DNA of 64,000 bases. It comes from Takakia lepidozioides. Taxonomy: Eukaryota; Streptophyta; Takakiopsida; Takakiales; Takakiaceae. The DNA is taken from NCBI GenBank assembly GCA_030704615.1, contig CM060732.1, positions 43,751,053 to 43,815,052 on the forward strand, read 5' to 3'. This document shows positions 35,193 through 44,888 of this stretch, piece after piece (position 1 is the stretch's first letter; every line of letters starts with the position of its first letter). Under the pieces are notes generated by a model that had not been told where the DNA came from, searched no databases, and saw only the letters and a program-made list of their open reading frames with translations. Position numbers and translations under genes: made by a program.

Positions 35193-36095
35193 TGGGGACA
35201 TCAACCTTGGAGCGTGGGGGAGGAAGTGCATGCTTAGCCCGGCTTAGCTAGCTTAGGAATCCGATTGCAAAAACTTGTATTGTACAAAACGTGCTATAAA
35301 TGAAATGGATTCCAAATGTTGTGCGTCCTATTTTGTTTGGAATGGTGATGCATGGTATGGTTGGCTAGTGTGTAGAATGCATGCTAGCTTATAAAAGTGG
35401 GAGAGGTAAATTGGGTTAATCGTGTGTTTGCGTAGTGCTGAAATCGGGTGACCCCATCCGAGGGGCAAGGAAACTTGCGCCTTCTTTGGGAGTTCACGTG
35501 CTAGTGCGCACCTGGCGCGTGCGCATACTATAACTGCGCTACCGAGGGGGTTGTCTTGTAGTGCGGGCTAACGCGGAAGCCACGTGCTTCCGTTCACGTA
35601 CTATAATCGTGTAGCCTCGGGACGAAGTCGTAGTGCGGCTTCGGCATGTTCCCGTACCTCAGGCAAACATTCCAAGGCGGACCCAATTGTAGTGATTGGG
35701 GCGCACGGTTGGTTCAAATTATCTTCCTAGTCAAAGAGGGTTCTAGGTGAACCCTTGCTCAAGGTGATGCCAAAAGCGGCATCATGAGCGGTCGCAAGCA
35801 ATGTTGTTGCAGTAAGGCGATTCGATCCTCGAGGAGGATCGTTCCTTGGCCTTGAAGTAGGCCAAGAAGAGTGCACTGGGAGGAGCTGGAGAGGCTCCAC
35901 CCTTGGCCGGGACTTGGAGGAAGTTGGCCGAACTAGCTAGTGGAGAGTAGAGTCAAGTGTGGGGTTTGGTTCTTTGCCATGGGACGCCATGGTACGGAAA
36001 CAAACTCCTTGATGTAAGACGCCACAACTTGGATGTTCGTTTCTACAAAATGGACAAGTCGATGAGGACATCGACTCCCTGTTGGTAGGGGTGTG
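35193..36095 (+). other. Chromovirus 3' untranslated region
   Basis: 900 bp of GC-moderate non-coding sequence lies between the chromodomain stop and the 3' LTR. Just before the LTR, GGTAGGGG (36084-36091) is a weak candidate polypurine tract. No extra coding region is seen. Confidence 0.6.
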
Positions 36096-36823
36096 TGTCG
36101 CGGCCCTTTGCCTTGAGGGCAGGGGGTCGGGACACATGAGGAGCTGCCCCTGTGGTGGGGGCAGCGACAGTGATAGGTATGGGGGGCCTGAAGCACCCTT
36201 GAGTGCCCAAGGCACTCAGAGAAGCGGAGGCGCTCACTAGGTGGAGCCCCGCACACCGGGTTGCGGTGGGGGTGGCTCCACAAGGGGTGGTGGTAGCTTA
36301 GCGGGACTTAGTGGGGATGGCATAGGACTCACCATGGGGGCGGAGAACTCGTGGTGGGAGTCGTGGGGAGTCTTGGGACTCATCACAGTCCATAAGGGCC
36401 GTGGTGAGTGGACCAAGACTCACCGCAACTCATCACCGGGAGTCGAGGGTTTTCGTGGTGGTTCGCCATAAAATGGCATGGCTGGTTGTGAAACCCCCGC
36501 GGACAGCTACAGAAGTATATATAGGGAGTAGTAACCCCAAGAACGGTGCAAGCCCGTTGGTGACCAAAAACTAATGAGTAAGCGAGCGAACCGGGAAGCG
36601 ACCAAAGAGTGGGGAACTGTTCCGGACTGCCAATTACCAAAGGGAATTCCCGCTGGTTCCAAATCGGTGGAGGGTTCTTCGGGAGAACAAAGGGGGACCG
36701 TTATGCCCCGGTGAGCAGCCGAAGCTCCAAGTTGGCCCGGCGGCCAGGTTGGGAGTTAGGCGCGCGCATCAAAGTGAGTAACTATGACTTGAAGGGGAGC
36801 TTATCGAAGTGAGGTGCGCGACA
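36096..36823 (+). repeat. 3' long terminal repeat
   Basis: 728 bp, same length as the 5' LTR, with about 21 substitutions by eye and no obvious length changes. Ends in CGCGACA, making a 7-bp inverted terminus with TGTCGCG. Confidence 0.95.
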
Positions 36824-37334
36824 CTGTGTGACGATGGCAAGGATGGCTGTGGCGTAGGTTTCTGGGGCAGGCCTAAATTGAGAAAAAAACAAAGATGATT
36901 TGAAAAGAGGGCCTGAACAAGATGTGTGATATGTGCATAGAGAAGATGAAAATACATAGCATGGTGTGGCGGTTGGGTGGACCGGAAGTGTGATCCGGTA
37001 CTGTGTTGTTAGTGCTAGGGATGTAAGGATGAACGGTGATCTTTCTTACTAGCGGGACCAGAACAATGATGCCATCTCTACACGGAGAAGTGTACAAATT
37101 GTGAATAGAGTTCCAGTAAGGCAGGTTCATACTGGGTTTAAACTGAACTAGATCCCTGTGATAGTGAACAGAGAAGTATCTTATACTGGCGTTGATTTTC
37201 CTGGTGAATGTAATCAAGTGAACATCCTTGGAATTCTGGAATGAGATCTATTTGAGTTGAGAGTTGTCACTGTTAAGAACTGGGCTGAACTGGTAGAAGC
37301 GCTACGGTTGAAATTAAGAGAGAACTGTGATAAG

Positions 37335-38418
37335 TGGTATCAGAGCGGTTCAGTGATCGGGGAGAGCAGATCGTGAAATTTCGAATTTTTCAGAAGTAAA
37401 TCGTGTGAATGAGCCAGATCTCATTCAGCTCTGTGAGCACACACCCCGGTGACGACAATCAAGATAGTGAGTGGCAGGAAAACGTGAGCGTTCCAATGTG
37501 GCCAGCCTGCACCGAACTTCAGATCGTGAGCGTGGGAGTCAGTTATTTTCCCAACAACAGATGGAAGCCTTGGGTGCATTAATTCGATCTGAAATGTAGA
37601 AATTGGCTCATGTACAAACTCAAACTCAAAAGCGATCTCGGGAGTTGGCTGTGAGTGAGCCACGGAATGAGGACGAATCTGAAGCCGATTCCCATGAGGC
37701 CAGGATGAAGCGAAGCAAGGATGTCACTAGGGAAATCAGAAGGTTGGTGAAATTGCCAGAATTTTATGGTAAGCCATCTATCAAGCCCGAGGAAATATTA
37801 TCTTTTCTGGATACTGGATACATTAGAAGAGTTATTTGAGGATGACTATTCAGAGGAAGCCAAGATACAGACAGTTGCTCTGCAGCTCCGTGATCCCGCC
37901 AAGATATGGTGGTCGCACCAGAAACAGGAACTCTGTGAACACAAAAAATCACATGTGGATAGTTGGGGTATGTTCAAGACACTGTTCTTAGCCCACTATC
38001 TACCTGGCGACTATGCACTCAAAATGAAGGTGGAATTGTTCAGGTTGAAACAAGAGACCTTGAGCGTTGGTGAATTCAAAACCAGATTTGAAACCCACGC
38101 AAGCTACTTTCCTTCCCTGAGTGAAGAAGACAAGGTCGACTTCTTTGTGGATGGCCTGAATGATTCCCTTAAATACAAAGTCGAGGCCCACAATCCTCGG
38201 ACAGAAGCAGAGGCCTATCACTTGGCAGCAAATTTGAAAGTGAGATCAGGGCAAAGAGGATTGTGACTCAGGCTCGTGAATTCAAGCCAAATGCGGTACC
38301 ATCTTGGCAACCAACTAAGAAAAAGAGGAATTGGAAAAGGTTCAAGCCCTATAACAAAAGGCAGGATGGCTCGAATAGTCGAAGGCCATCGCAGGTAGAA
38401 GCCTCTGCACGGCAGTAG
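37335..38418 (+). pseudogene. Second Ty3/gypsy remnant: primer binding site and broken gag
   Basis: TGGTATCAGAGC at 37335-37346 is another iMet-type primer site. Downstream is a gag-like protein split over frames: EIRRLVKLPEFYGKPSIKPE (to about 37800), then YSEEAKIQTVALQLRDPAKI and FKTRFETHASYFPSLSEEDK to 38266, then a basic tail REFKPNAVPSWQPTKKKRNW ending about 38418. At least two frameshifts separate the parts. No zinc knuckle, protease or polymerase follows, so the element is truncated. It is a different family from the chromovirus just upstream, which may have inserted into its flank. Confidence 0.8.
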
Positions 38419-38459
38419 CCCTTGTGGTGAAGAGACACCATAAGTTACACTCCCTTCGG

Positions 38460-38625
38460 GAAGCGTTATACTTTTTTTTTTACGGTCTTCCTTGGAGGCT
38501 ATTTTTTCCTCATCTCTCTAACGTTTTCTCCTTTATTAAATAAAGTTTTTTCAGGGCCACTGTCCCCTTAAAGAAAAAAAGGGGACAGAGGCCCTTTAAC
38601 TCTTATTAAACAAAAAACGGACTTG
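38460..38625. repeat. Two SINE-type 3' tails joined tail to tail
   Basis: The left tail (+) runs GGAGGCTATTTTTTCCTC, AATAAAG, AGGGCCACTGTCCCC, A-rich. It meets a right tail (-) beginning GGGGACAGAGGCCCT. The junction forms a near-perfect hairpin of about 17 bp arms around an A-rich loop (about 38553-38603). Confidence 0.7.
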
Positions 38626-38684
38626 GCCTTGCGGTTAGGCTACTGCCCTTTTCGGGGGTGGGGCGGGCCTCGGCACTATGTCCT

Positions 38685-39746
38685 AAGCCCTTTTAGGATA
38701 GTGCCGCCGGCCCGGGCTCCCGTCCTCGTGCCCGGCCTGGGCTACTGGCTGGCCCCGCTGCCAGGTCAGCTCTTCCTGCGACGCGGTCCCATGCGCTCTT
38801 GCTGGCCCGCGGGGTCTGCTTGATGTCGACGCCCCAACACCGGGGCGATCATATTGGAGCAAGTTATTAGTGCAGGAGGTTACTGTTGTTTGGGTCCCAG
38901 TTTTCCATGAGGCAGTGATGGAAGCCAACGCACTCGCTTGAAGGAGAACCCCTTACCCATGGATCTACGAGCATTTTATTCTGAAGCACTCATTTTCAAG
39001 AGCACGAAGTCTCTACATTTCTTCGACCAGTTAGTCGTGAACAAATATGTCACTAAGATCTGGAGGAAGACCAGCTTTAGAAAGTTTTACTACTTTTCCG
39101 AGTGAGAGAGTGTGATAAGTCAGACGAGCAGGATGGACGTGAAGCTATCAGCAGCTCTCACTTCAGAAACTGTGCATTATGAATCTGGAGTCTGGACTTG
39201 GACCAGAAAGGGTGATGGCCCCGAATTCGACATGCACTCTCCAGGAATTAGATCGACACGATCATACCAGCCGAGGTCTAACCGTCCCGTCCCTTGTACG
39301 TCCTTTGTTGACCAGTGTTTTCATCTCATTGATACCTGCAGCGGACTCGTCGATTACCTTATTTGACAAGCTTGATCCTGAGGGCTGACTCCCAAGGCCA
39401 TGTACAGCTTGAACTTTGATGGGTTGCAACTATGATGGGTTCCAACTGCCTGCACCCTGCTTGCAAGCAGACTTTGCTTCACTCAACAACCCAGTCTAGA
39501 TGGCAGCTCGGATGGCAGAAACTACTTATCATTTTTCCTCGCGGGCTCCGCTTAAGCCCAAAGTTGTGATCACGATATCTCTCGTTTGACATCTAGATCT
39601 AACCTAGCTACTTCGCGACGTGGCAGGGAGCTAGCTAGAAGGCAGGGCAGCGATCAGGAGGAGCCGACGTGGCAGGGAGCCAGGAACAAGCCAGGCCGGG
39701 CACGAGGACGGGTGCCCGGGCCCGCGGCACTATCCTGAAAGGGCTT
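38685..39746. mobile_element. Inverted-repeat element of about 1.06 kb (MITE-like or foldback)
   Basis: The 56-bp arms 38685-38740 and 39691-39746 are inverted copies with three mismatches. They are GC-rich (AAGCCC, AGGATAGTGCCG, GTCCTCGTGCCCGGCCTGG). The interior has no recognisable protein. The left arm also pairs locally with CGGCACTATGTCCTAA just outside it. No clear target duplication was found. The right arm ends about 190 bp upstream of the CTF18 start codon. Confidence 0.7.
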
Positions 39747-39935
39747 GGGCCGGGGTCCTGTGTTTGTTTCAAAAGGATTCGAGGTATCGAACAGAATTCC
39801 TTTCTCTCCCTCCAGACCTATCATTCCTGAGCTCTTTCTCAATGCTCTATGCTGCCCTCCTTTTCGCACCATAGCCACTCATGCATTCTAGGCGAGAATA
39901 AGTAGATCACAAACGTGCTGACCTCAGAGCTCGCA

Positions 39936-42900
39936 ATGGAGGAGCCCGATTTAGAAGAGCTGGAATGGATGGCATGCCAGCCTCCAGAAGAAGATGATGC
40001 TGAGGACTATTGCGACGACTTTCCTTTGACTTCTCACACTCGTGGTGGTCTGGAAGCCCAATTGGTGGCTTCCTCGCATGACGGAAGCTGTCACAAAAGG
40101 CTCTGGTCAGATGGGGGCTTGAATGAGCAGGATGATGTTTTGAAGGAGGCAGCAACAGCAAAGCGTAGCCGTGGTCTTTCAGACATATCTTCATATGATT
40201 GTTTGGAAAAAGCATGGCTCGGGCCCCACCCAGCACTAAAGGCTTCTACAGAGAAAGAATGGTCACCTCCACCGCCTCCAATAGTATCATGTCGATGCCC
40301 ATCACTACATGAGAAGGCTACTTCCTCAAACGTTTCAACAGAGAAAGCGTGGTCACTGTCTCCACCTCCCCCAGCCCCCAGCCTCTCAACAGTAGAGCAG
40401 GGTGCAGTGGCAGAAGAAGCTTTACACACATTCGCTCCAGTAGACCAAGAGGAAGCAGTGGCTACAGAGATTCAACCTCCAGTGCCATGCCAATTACCAC
40501 ACCGGCGGGCGGCAGACATTGCTGGGGACTTCATATCGATCACAGGGGCTTCTGGAGAGAGAGTGTATGCTGCAAGGGTGGTGCCCCAGATCTCCAGTAA
40601 AAATAAATTCAGCTACAGTGCAATTAGGAAAGGTTTGCTTTCCAGACCAATTGAGGCGCTTATTGAACAATTGGAGCATGAAGCATTTGAGCAGGTTGTT
40701 GCAGCCAGTGAGAAGAAAGATCATGGGGAGGACAATTCCAAGGAGATGGAGGAAGCAATGGTGCATGAGGAGCTGTGGGTCGACAAGTTTGCCCCACGGT
40801 CATTCACTGATCTTCTTAGTGACGAACAAACCAACAGAGAGGTTCTCAGGTGGCTGAAGCAGTGGGATCCTTGTGTGTTTGGTTCCAAGAAACATTCTAC
40901 ATCTGATGAGGTGTTGACATCCCTGCGTCGCCAATTGCCTCAGTCACAGGCAAGGGGATTTGGTGAAGCCAGGGGCTCATTCAACCAGTCGTTGATTGGA
41001 GGTCTGTCTGGTGGTGCACATGGCAATGTCAATGGACTTGGCTGGCAGTCTCACAGTAGCTTTTCCAATCCTGAACCTGCTAGGAAACTAGGAACAAATG
41101 ATCAAGCTACCAGTGATCGGCCAGAGGAAAAGGTGTTGCTGCTGTGTGGACCACCTGGGCTGGGAAAGACAACATTGGCACATGTAGCTGCTAAACATTG
41201 CGGGTATCGTATTGTAGAGATAAATGCAAGTGATGATCGTGTGGCAACAACATTGCAAGGGAAAATTCTGGATGCCATTCAGATGAAGTCAGTGATGGGA
41301 GAGAGGCGACCTAATTGTCTGGTTATCGACGAGATTGATGGAGTGTTGGGTGGAATGGAAGGGAAAGGAGCTATCGATTCTCTTATAGAGATTATCAATG
41401 CTGAAAAGAAGCTGTCACGAGAAAGAGAGAACGATGAGGATGACGGAATATCTAAAAAGGTGTCAAAGAAAAGAGCAGGTTCAGCAGTGCGCCGGTTGTC
41501 AAGGCCTGTCATCTGCATCTGTAATGATCTCTATGCGCCAGCTTTGAGAGCCCTTCGGCAAGTGGCCAGGGTGCATGTTTTTGCACGACCGAGCACCAGT
41601 CGAGTTGTCTCCAGGCTCAAGTACATTTGTAGCATGGAGGGTTACAAAACAAATGCACGTGCTCTTACTGCCCTTGCTGAGCATACAGAGTGTGATATCC
41701 GATCATGCCTCAATACTCTTCAATTTCTCAAAAGGAGAAGGCAATCCCTAAAGACGCTCGATGTGGAGTCGCAAGTGATTGGTCGGAAGGACATGACCAG
41801 CAGCATTTTTGATATATGGGCGGAGGTGTTTCACAGAAGAAAGGTGCGGTCGGGAGCTGTGATGCGGGGCATGGTGGACATGTCTGAAAATGGTGGGCCA
41901 CAGCACAAAGATTTTGCTCGTCTTCATGGATTATTCACCAAGCATGGAGACTATGAGCTGGCCATGAATGGAATCCATGAGAACATTTTGCACATACGCT
42001 ATCATGATGCCTCACTTCACAAAACGGTGGAAGCACTTGAGTGGATGGGGGCTGCTGAAATATTTGGGCACCGTGTTGTATCCAAGCAGCAATTTTTTCT
42101 CCTGGCATATCAGCCTTCAACATTGATTGCAATTCGGAGTTTAGTGGCGCAGCCAGACAGACCTCAAGTTGAATGGCCAAAGTCATTTCAAAGGTATCGA
42201 TCAGAGATAGCTGTGAAGAAGGAGATGCTGAGTTCCTGGCTTGCTGCTATGTCGGCTACAGTCTCCCGAAGTCTGTCAGCAGCCCGTCTTGCTGTGGACA
42301 TGGTGTCACCGTTCCTTTCCATCCTTAGCCCCCCAAGTCTCCGGCCTGTAGCGTCCCAGCTACTGAGCTCCAAGGAAAAGGAAGAGATATTACAGCTGGT
42401 GGACACCATGATTGGCTATGGAATCTCTTATAAGCACCCAAAGCTAGGCCTTCTTACTGCAAGCAAACCTGAATATGGATTGGATGGACACGGAGTGCTT
42501 CTACTGGATCCGCCCATTGACTCATTCATCAAATTCAAGGCGTCTGCAGCAAGGCAGCCCCAACTTTCCTCCACATTACGCCAAATGTTGGGCCATGAGG
42601 TTGAGATGGAAAAACTTCGACGAGAAGGAGCTTTGCGTGCAGCCAGGATAGCATCAACGACTCAATTGCAACCCAGGGGGGCTATTGCAGCCACCTCCAT
42701 AAACAGAGAAGGAGAACAAGAGTGCCTGCACTCCATGATCAAAAGCAAAAATGGTGGAAGTGAGCTCTCGAGTCCTACTGGTAATCAGACTGCGAGTTCT
42801 GACATCATGAGAGGCAGGGAATACCTCGGTTCTTCAGAAAAGAGTGCAGCATACCTTCCATTATCAGACTCCAGAAAGACAATAGTGGGGAAGGCTGGAG

Positions 42901-43085
42901 CACTCCAAACTACAAATTTTTTTGAAAGGTTCAAGAAATCGGCACAAAGAGGGGTTAGTGCTGAGGCAAAAGCAAATTCAGAGATTGCAACTATGCAGCG
43001 AGATTCGCGACCATTACTCTACAAATTCCATGAGGGTTTCACCAATGCTGTCAAGAGGCCAATGCTTCTGCGGGACTTCCTTTGA
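39936..43085 (+). CDS. CTF18: CTF18, alternative clamp loader large subunit, single uninterrupted exon, 1049 aa
   Basis: AAA+ ATPase that with RFC2-5, CTF8 and DCC1 loads PCNA and supports sister-chromatid cohesion in the nucleus. The N-terminal 270 residues are acidic and low-complexity (MEEPDLEELEWMACQPPEED). The conserved core starts at about 280 with LWVDKFAPRSFTDLLSDEQT. Walker A GPPGLGKTT begins at 405, Walker B LVIDEIDG has D465-E466, and the sensor-1 region ICICND has N530. The lid and collar follow. The C-terminus FHEGFTNAVKRPMLLRDFL fits the segment that binds CTF8-DCC1. An in-frame GTG lies 7 codons upstream, but ATG 39936 gives the family-like MEEPDLEELEW start. The absence of any intron is odd next to the heavily split neighbours. 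No disabling change is seen. Confidence 0.95.
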   Translation: MEEPDLEELEWMACQPPEEDDAEDYCDDFPLTSHTRGGLEAQLVASSHDGSCHKRLWSDGGLNEQDDVLKEAATAKRSRGLSDISSYDCLEKAWLGPHPALKASTEKEWSPPPPPIVSCRCPSLHEKATSSNVSTEKAWSLSPPPPAPSLSTVEQGAVAEEALHTFAPVDQEEAVATEIQPPVPCQLPHRRAADIAGDFISITGASGERVYAARVVPQISSKNKFSYSAIRKGLLSRPIEALIEQLEHEAFEQVVAASEKKDHGEDNSKEMEEAMVHEELWVDKFAPRSFTDLLSDEQTNREVLRWLKQWDPCVFGSKKHSTSDEVLTSLRRQLPQSQARGFGEARGSFNQSLIGGLSGGAHGNVNGLGWQSHSSFSNPEPARKLGTNDQATSDRPEEKVLLLCGPPGLGKTTLAHVAAKHCGYRIVEINASDDRVATTLQGKILDAIQMKSVMGERRPNCLVIDEIDGVLGGMEGKGAIDSLIEIINAEKKLSRERENDEDDGISKKVSKKRAGSAVRRLSRPVICICNDLYAPALRALRQVARVHVFARPSTSRVVSRLKYICSMEGYKTNARALTALAEHTECDIRSCLNTLQFLKRRRQSLKTLDVESQVIGRKDMTSSIFDIWAEVFHRRKVRSGAVMRGMVDMSENGGPQHKDFARLHGLFTKHGDYELAMNGIHENILHIRYHDASLHKTVEALEWMGAAEIFGHRVVSKQQFFLLAYQPSTLIAIRSLVAQPDRPQVEWPKSFQRYRSEIAVKKEMLSSWLAAMSATVSRSLSAARLAVDMVSPFLSILSPPSLRPVASQLLSSKEKEEILQLVDTMIGYGISYKHPKLGLLTASKPEYGLDGHGVLLLDPPIDSFIKFKASAARQPQLSSTLRQMLGHEVEMEKLRREGALRAARIASTTQLQPRGAIAATSINREGEQECLHSMIKSKNGGSELSSPTGNQTASSDIMRGREYLGSSEKSAAYLPLSDSRKTIVGKAGALQTTNFFERFKKSAQRGVSAEAKANSEIATMQRDSRPLLYKFHEGFTNAVKRPMLLRDFL

Positions 43086-43254
43086 TGTTTTCACTTCCAC
43101 TCCTTAAACAGGTGTTTGTCACAGCAATGTGCCGAGAAGAAGTCAAGAAGTTCTCTCAAGCTCTAGGAAAAGGACAAGAATTTCCAATGTAAAGTTTAAA
43201 AAATGTGCACAGTCCATCCTCTGTAGCATCACTGGTTTCTGACAGTGCTATGGA

Positions 43255-43480
43255 CATGGAAAAAAAATAAAATCGGGGATGTCCCCCCTCCCCCCCTTCA
43301 CGGCTTCCCTGGTGGTTATTTTTTCCACCTTATGTGAACTCTTATTTATTTAATTTGATTAAAAGGGCCTCTGTCCCCTTTCTCTAAAAAATAAATAAAT
43401 AAAAAACGGCCAAGGCCGGGATACATATAGGAAAAAATAACCTCTGAAGGTGCCATAAGGCTGAAGACGGAAGACTCTGC
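43255..43480. repeat. SINE-type 3' tails, two copies in opposite orientation
   Basis: The plus-strand copy reads CACGGCTTCCCTGGTGG, TTATTTTTTCC, AAAAGGGCCTCTGTCCCC and A-rich AATA repeats, ending near 43410. A shorter minus-strand copy (AGAGGTTATTTTTTCC) ends around 43455. No tRNA-like head is visible, so both are truncated. Confidence 0.65.
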
Positions 43481-43604
43481 TTCAGGACCTACAACGAAGG
43501 AGAAGAAGAAGACGGGGCTGAGACAAGCACAGAGTGTCTCTACGTAGCATCAGAGCCAGACAAGGAACTACTTAGCAGAAATGCTATCAAAGGAGAGCTG
43601 CACC

Positions 43605-43901
43605 TTAGATCTAGTCTTAGAGCATCTCCACCGGGGGTACACCGTGGCCTTGATCCCCTCCCCCAGCGGTAACTCCATCAAACTGCATCAAACTACCCTG
43701 CACATGATGACGTGCCTTGCTACGGAGGGACCATCTGGCAGACACACCGCCTTACCATCACGCCATAAATGCATGCGGGCGTGCTTTTTAGTCGCTCCAG
43801 CAGGTACCGGCCGGGCTGACGAGGGCCAGTATCCTGCACCAAAGTGCGGGCCTGGGGGTGCGGATACTAGGGCACCGGTGGGGATGCTCTTAGATCTAGT
43901 C
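43605..43901. mobile_element. MITE of about 270 bp flanked by 12-bp direct repeats
   Basis: Inverted ends TTAGAGCATCTCCACCGG (43617 on) and CCGGTGGGGATGCTC (43875-43889), extended by TTA, flank a GC-rich interior with no coding. Direct repeats TTAGATCTAGTC lie at 43605-43616 and 43890-43901. A 3-bp TTA duplication, as for PIF/Harbinger elements, is an alternative reading of the ends. Confidence 0.65.
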
Positions 43902-44888
43902 TTTAAGAATTTTACTTAAAAAGTTAATGTAATAAAGCGGATGTGAACATTGCAATCAACTTCGGACCCAAAAAATTGCATGCATTCTATCGGCCGGCAC
44001 TCGAGACAGGAGAGTACATGTACAATTGTAAAAATAATATTGAGTTTTATAAGGTCTTGTGTAACTCGGACAAGATGACAGCTTCACTTGTATATATAGA
44101 AGTTTTTAATAAAATATCATGTTTCCCATACAACTCAACATAATCCAGCTTCAGTTGTTCATCATAACTGCTTAGATCCATTCTTGGGCTTCTAACGATC
44201 AAGCTAAAAGCAGGAAATGCACAGCTGAAGCCGGGTTGAGGATATCATATGAGAAGCTACAAGTCAGAGCAGAGAGCAGAGAGAATATCATTTAAAAGAA
44301 TTAGATGGTGCAGCAACTGCTGCAAATTTAACTTGGAGTGGGGCACTCCAGCTGATGACATGAAGAGCTAACATAGCATTTGCAACCAAATCTATACTAG
44401 GTGATACTTATACACCTTGTGGTTGTTCCCATTGATAGCTTTTCCTCCTTTGAGGAACTCACTAAAGATCAAAGTTTCTGTGAAAGACAATCACTGCAGA
44501 TATAGTGTCGAACTCATCTCACAGATCACACTACTCATCCATATAACACTACTCCTGCTTAAGAATAGGGACTTGCTAAGTAACTACAAGCTCACAGAAT
44601 GACGTGGGCAAGTAGCTCCCTAATTTGAACTGGACAACCTGGCCTTCCAGTGTCTGCTTTGCCATTTTGACAAAGTTACTGTACACCAAAGTTCTTTAAG
44701 CCACCTCCAATGCCCAACTCCTACCCCTCATTCCCAATACCACTTCTCCATATCCAGGTAAAATTACTGTCAATTCCTAGTTTAAGCAGAAAGTTTTAGA
44801 AGAGATGATTGCTGGCCCATCAACCATCTGCCCTGTAAAAATTCCGGATTGCTTCCCACCGGATTGATAGACTCACAGCCGGAAGCAT
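43902..44888. other. Intergenic, no gene seen
   Basis: AT-rich sequence between the convergent CTF18 and TMEM214-like genes. The 3' UTR of the TMEM214-like gene should occupy its right end. Nothing else is recognised. Confidence 0.4.

Larger units (their letters stand above)
29806..36828 (+). mobile_element. Ty3/gypsy chromovirus, structurally complete, coding-defective
   Basis: Full-length LTR retrotransposon: 5' LTR 29811-30538, tRNA-iMet-type primer binding site 30541-30552, one gag-pol frame ending in a chromodomain, and 3' LTR 36096-36823. Both LTRs are 728 bp and begin TGTCGCG; the 3' LTR ends CGCGACA. A 5-bp target duplication CTGTG flanks the element (29806-29810 and 36824-36828). 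I counted about 21 differences between the LTRs by eye, roughly 97% identity, mostly transitions, so the insertion is not recent. The frame carries several stops and a LINE-derived patch, so this copy is not autonomous. Confidence 0.95.

Noticed and set aside
39915-39935. Upstream GTG start for CTF18
   Set aside because: Nuclear eukaryotic genes rarely start at GTG, and the ATG seven codons later begins the family-like N-terminus.
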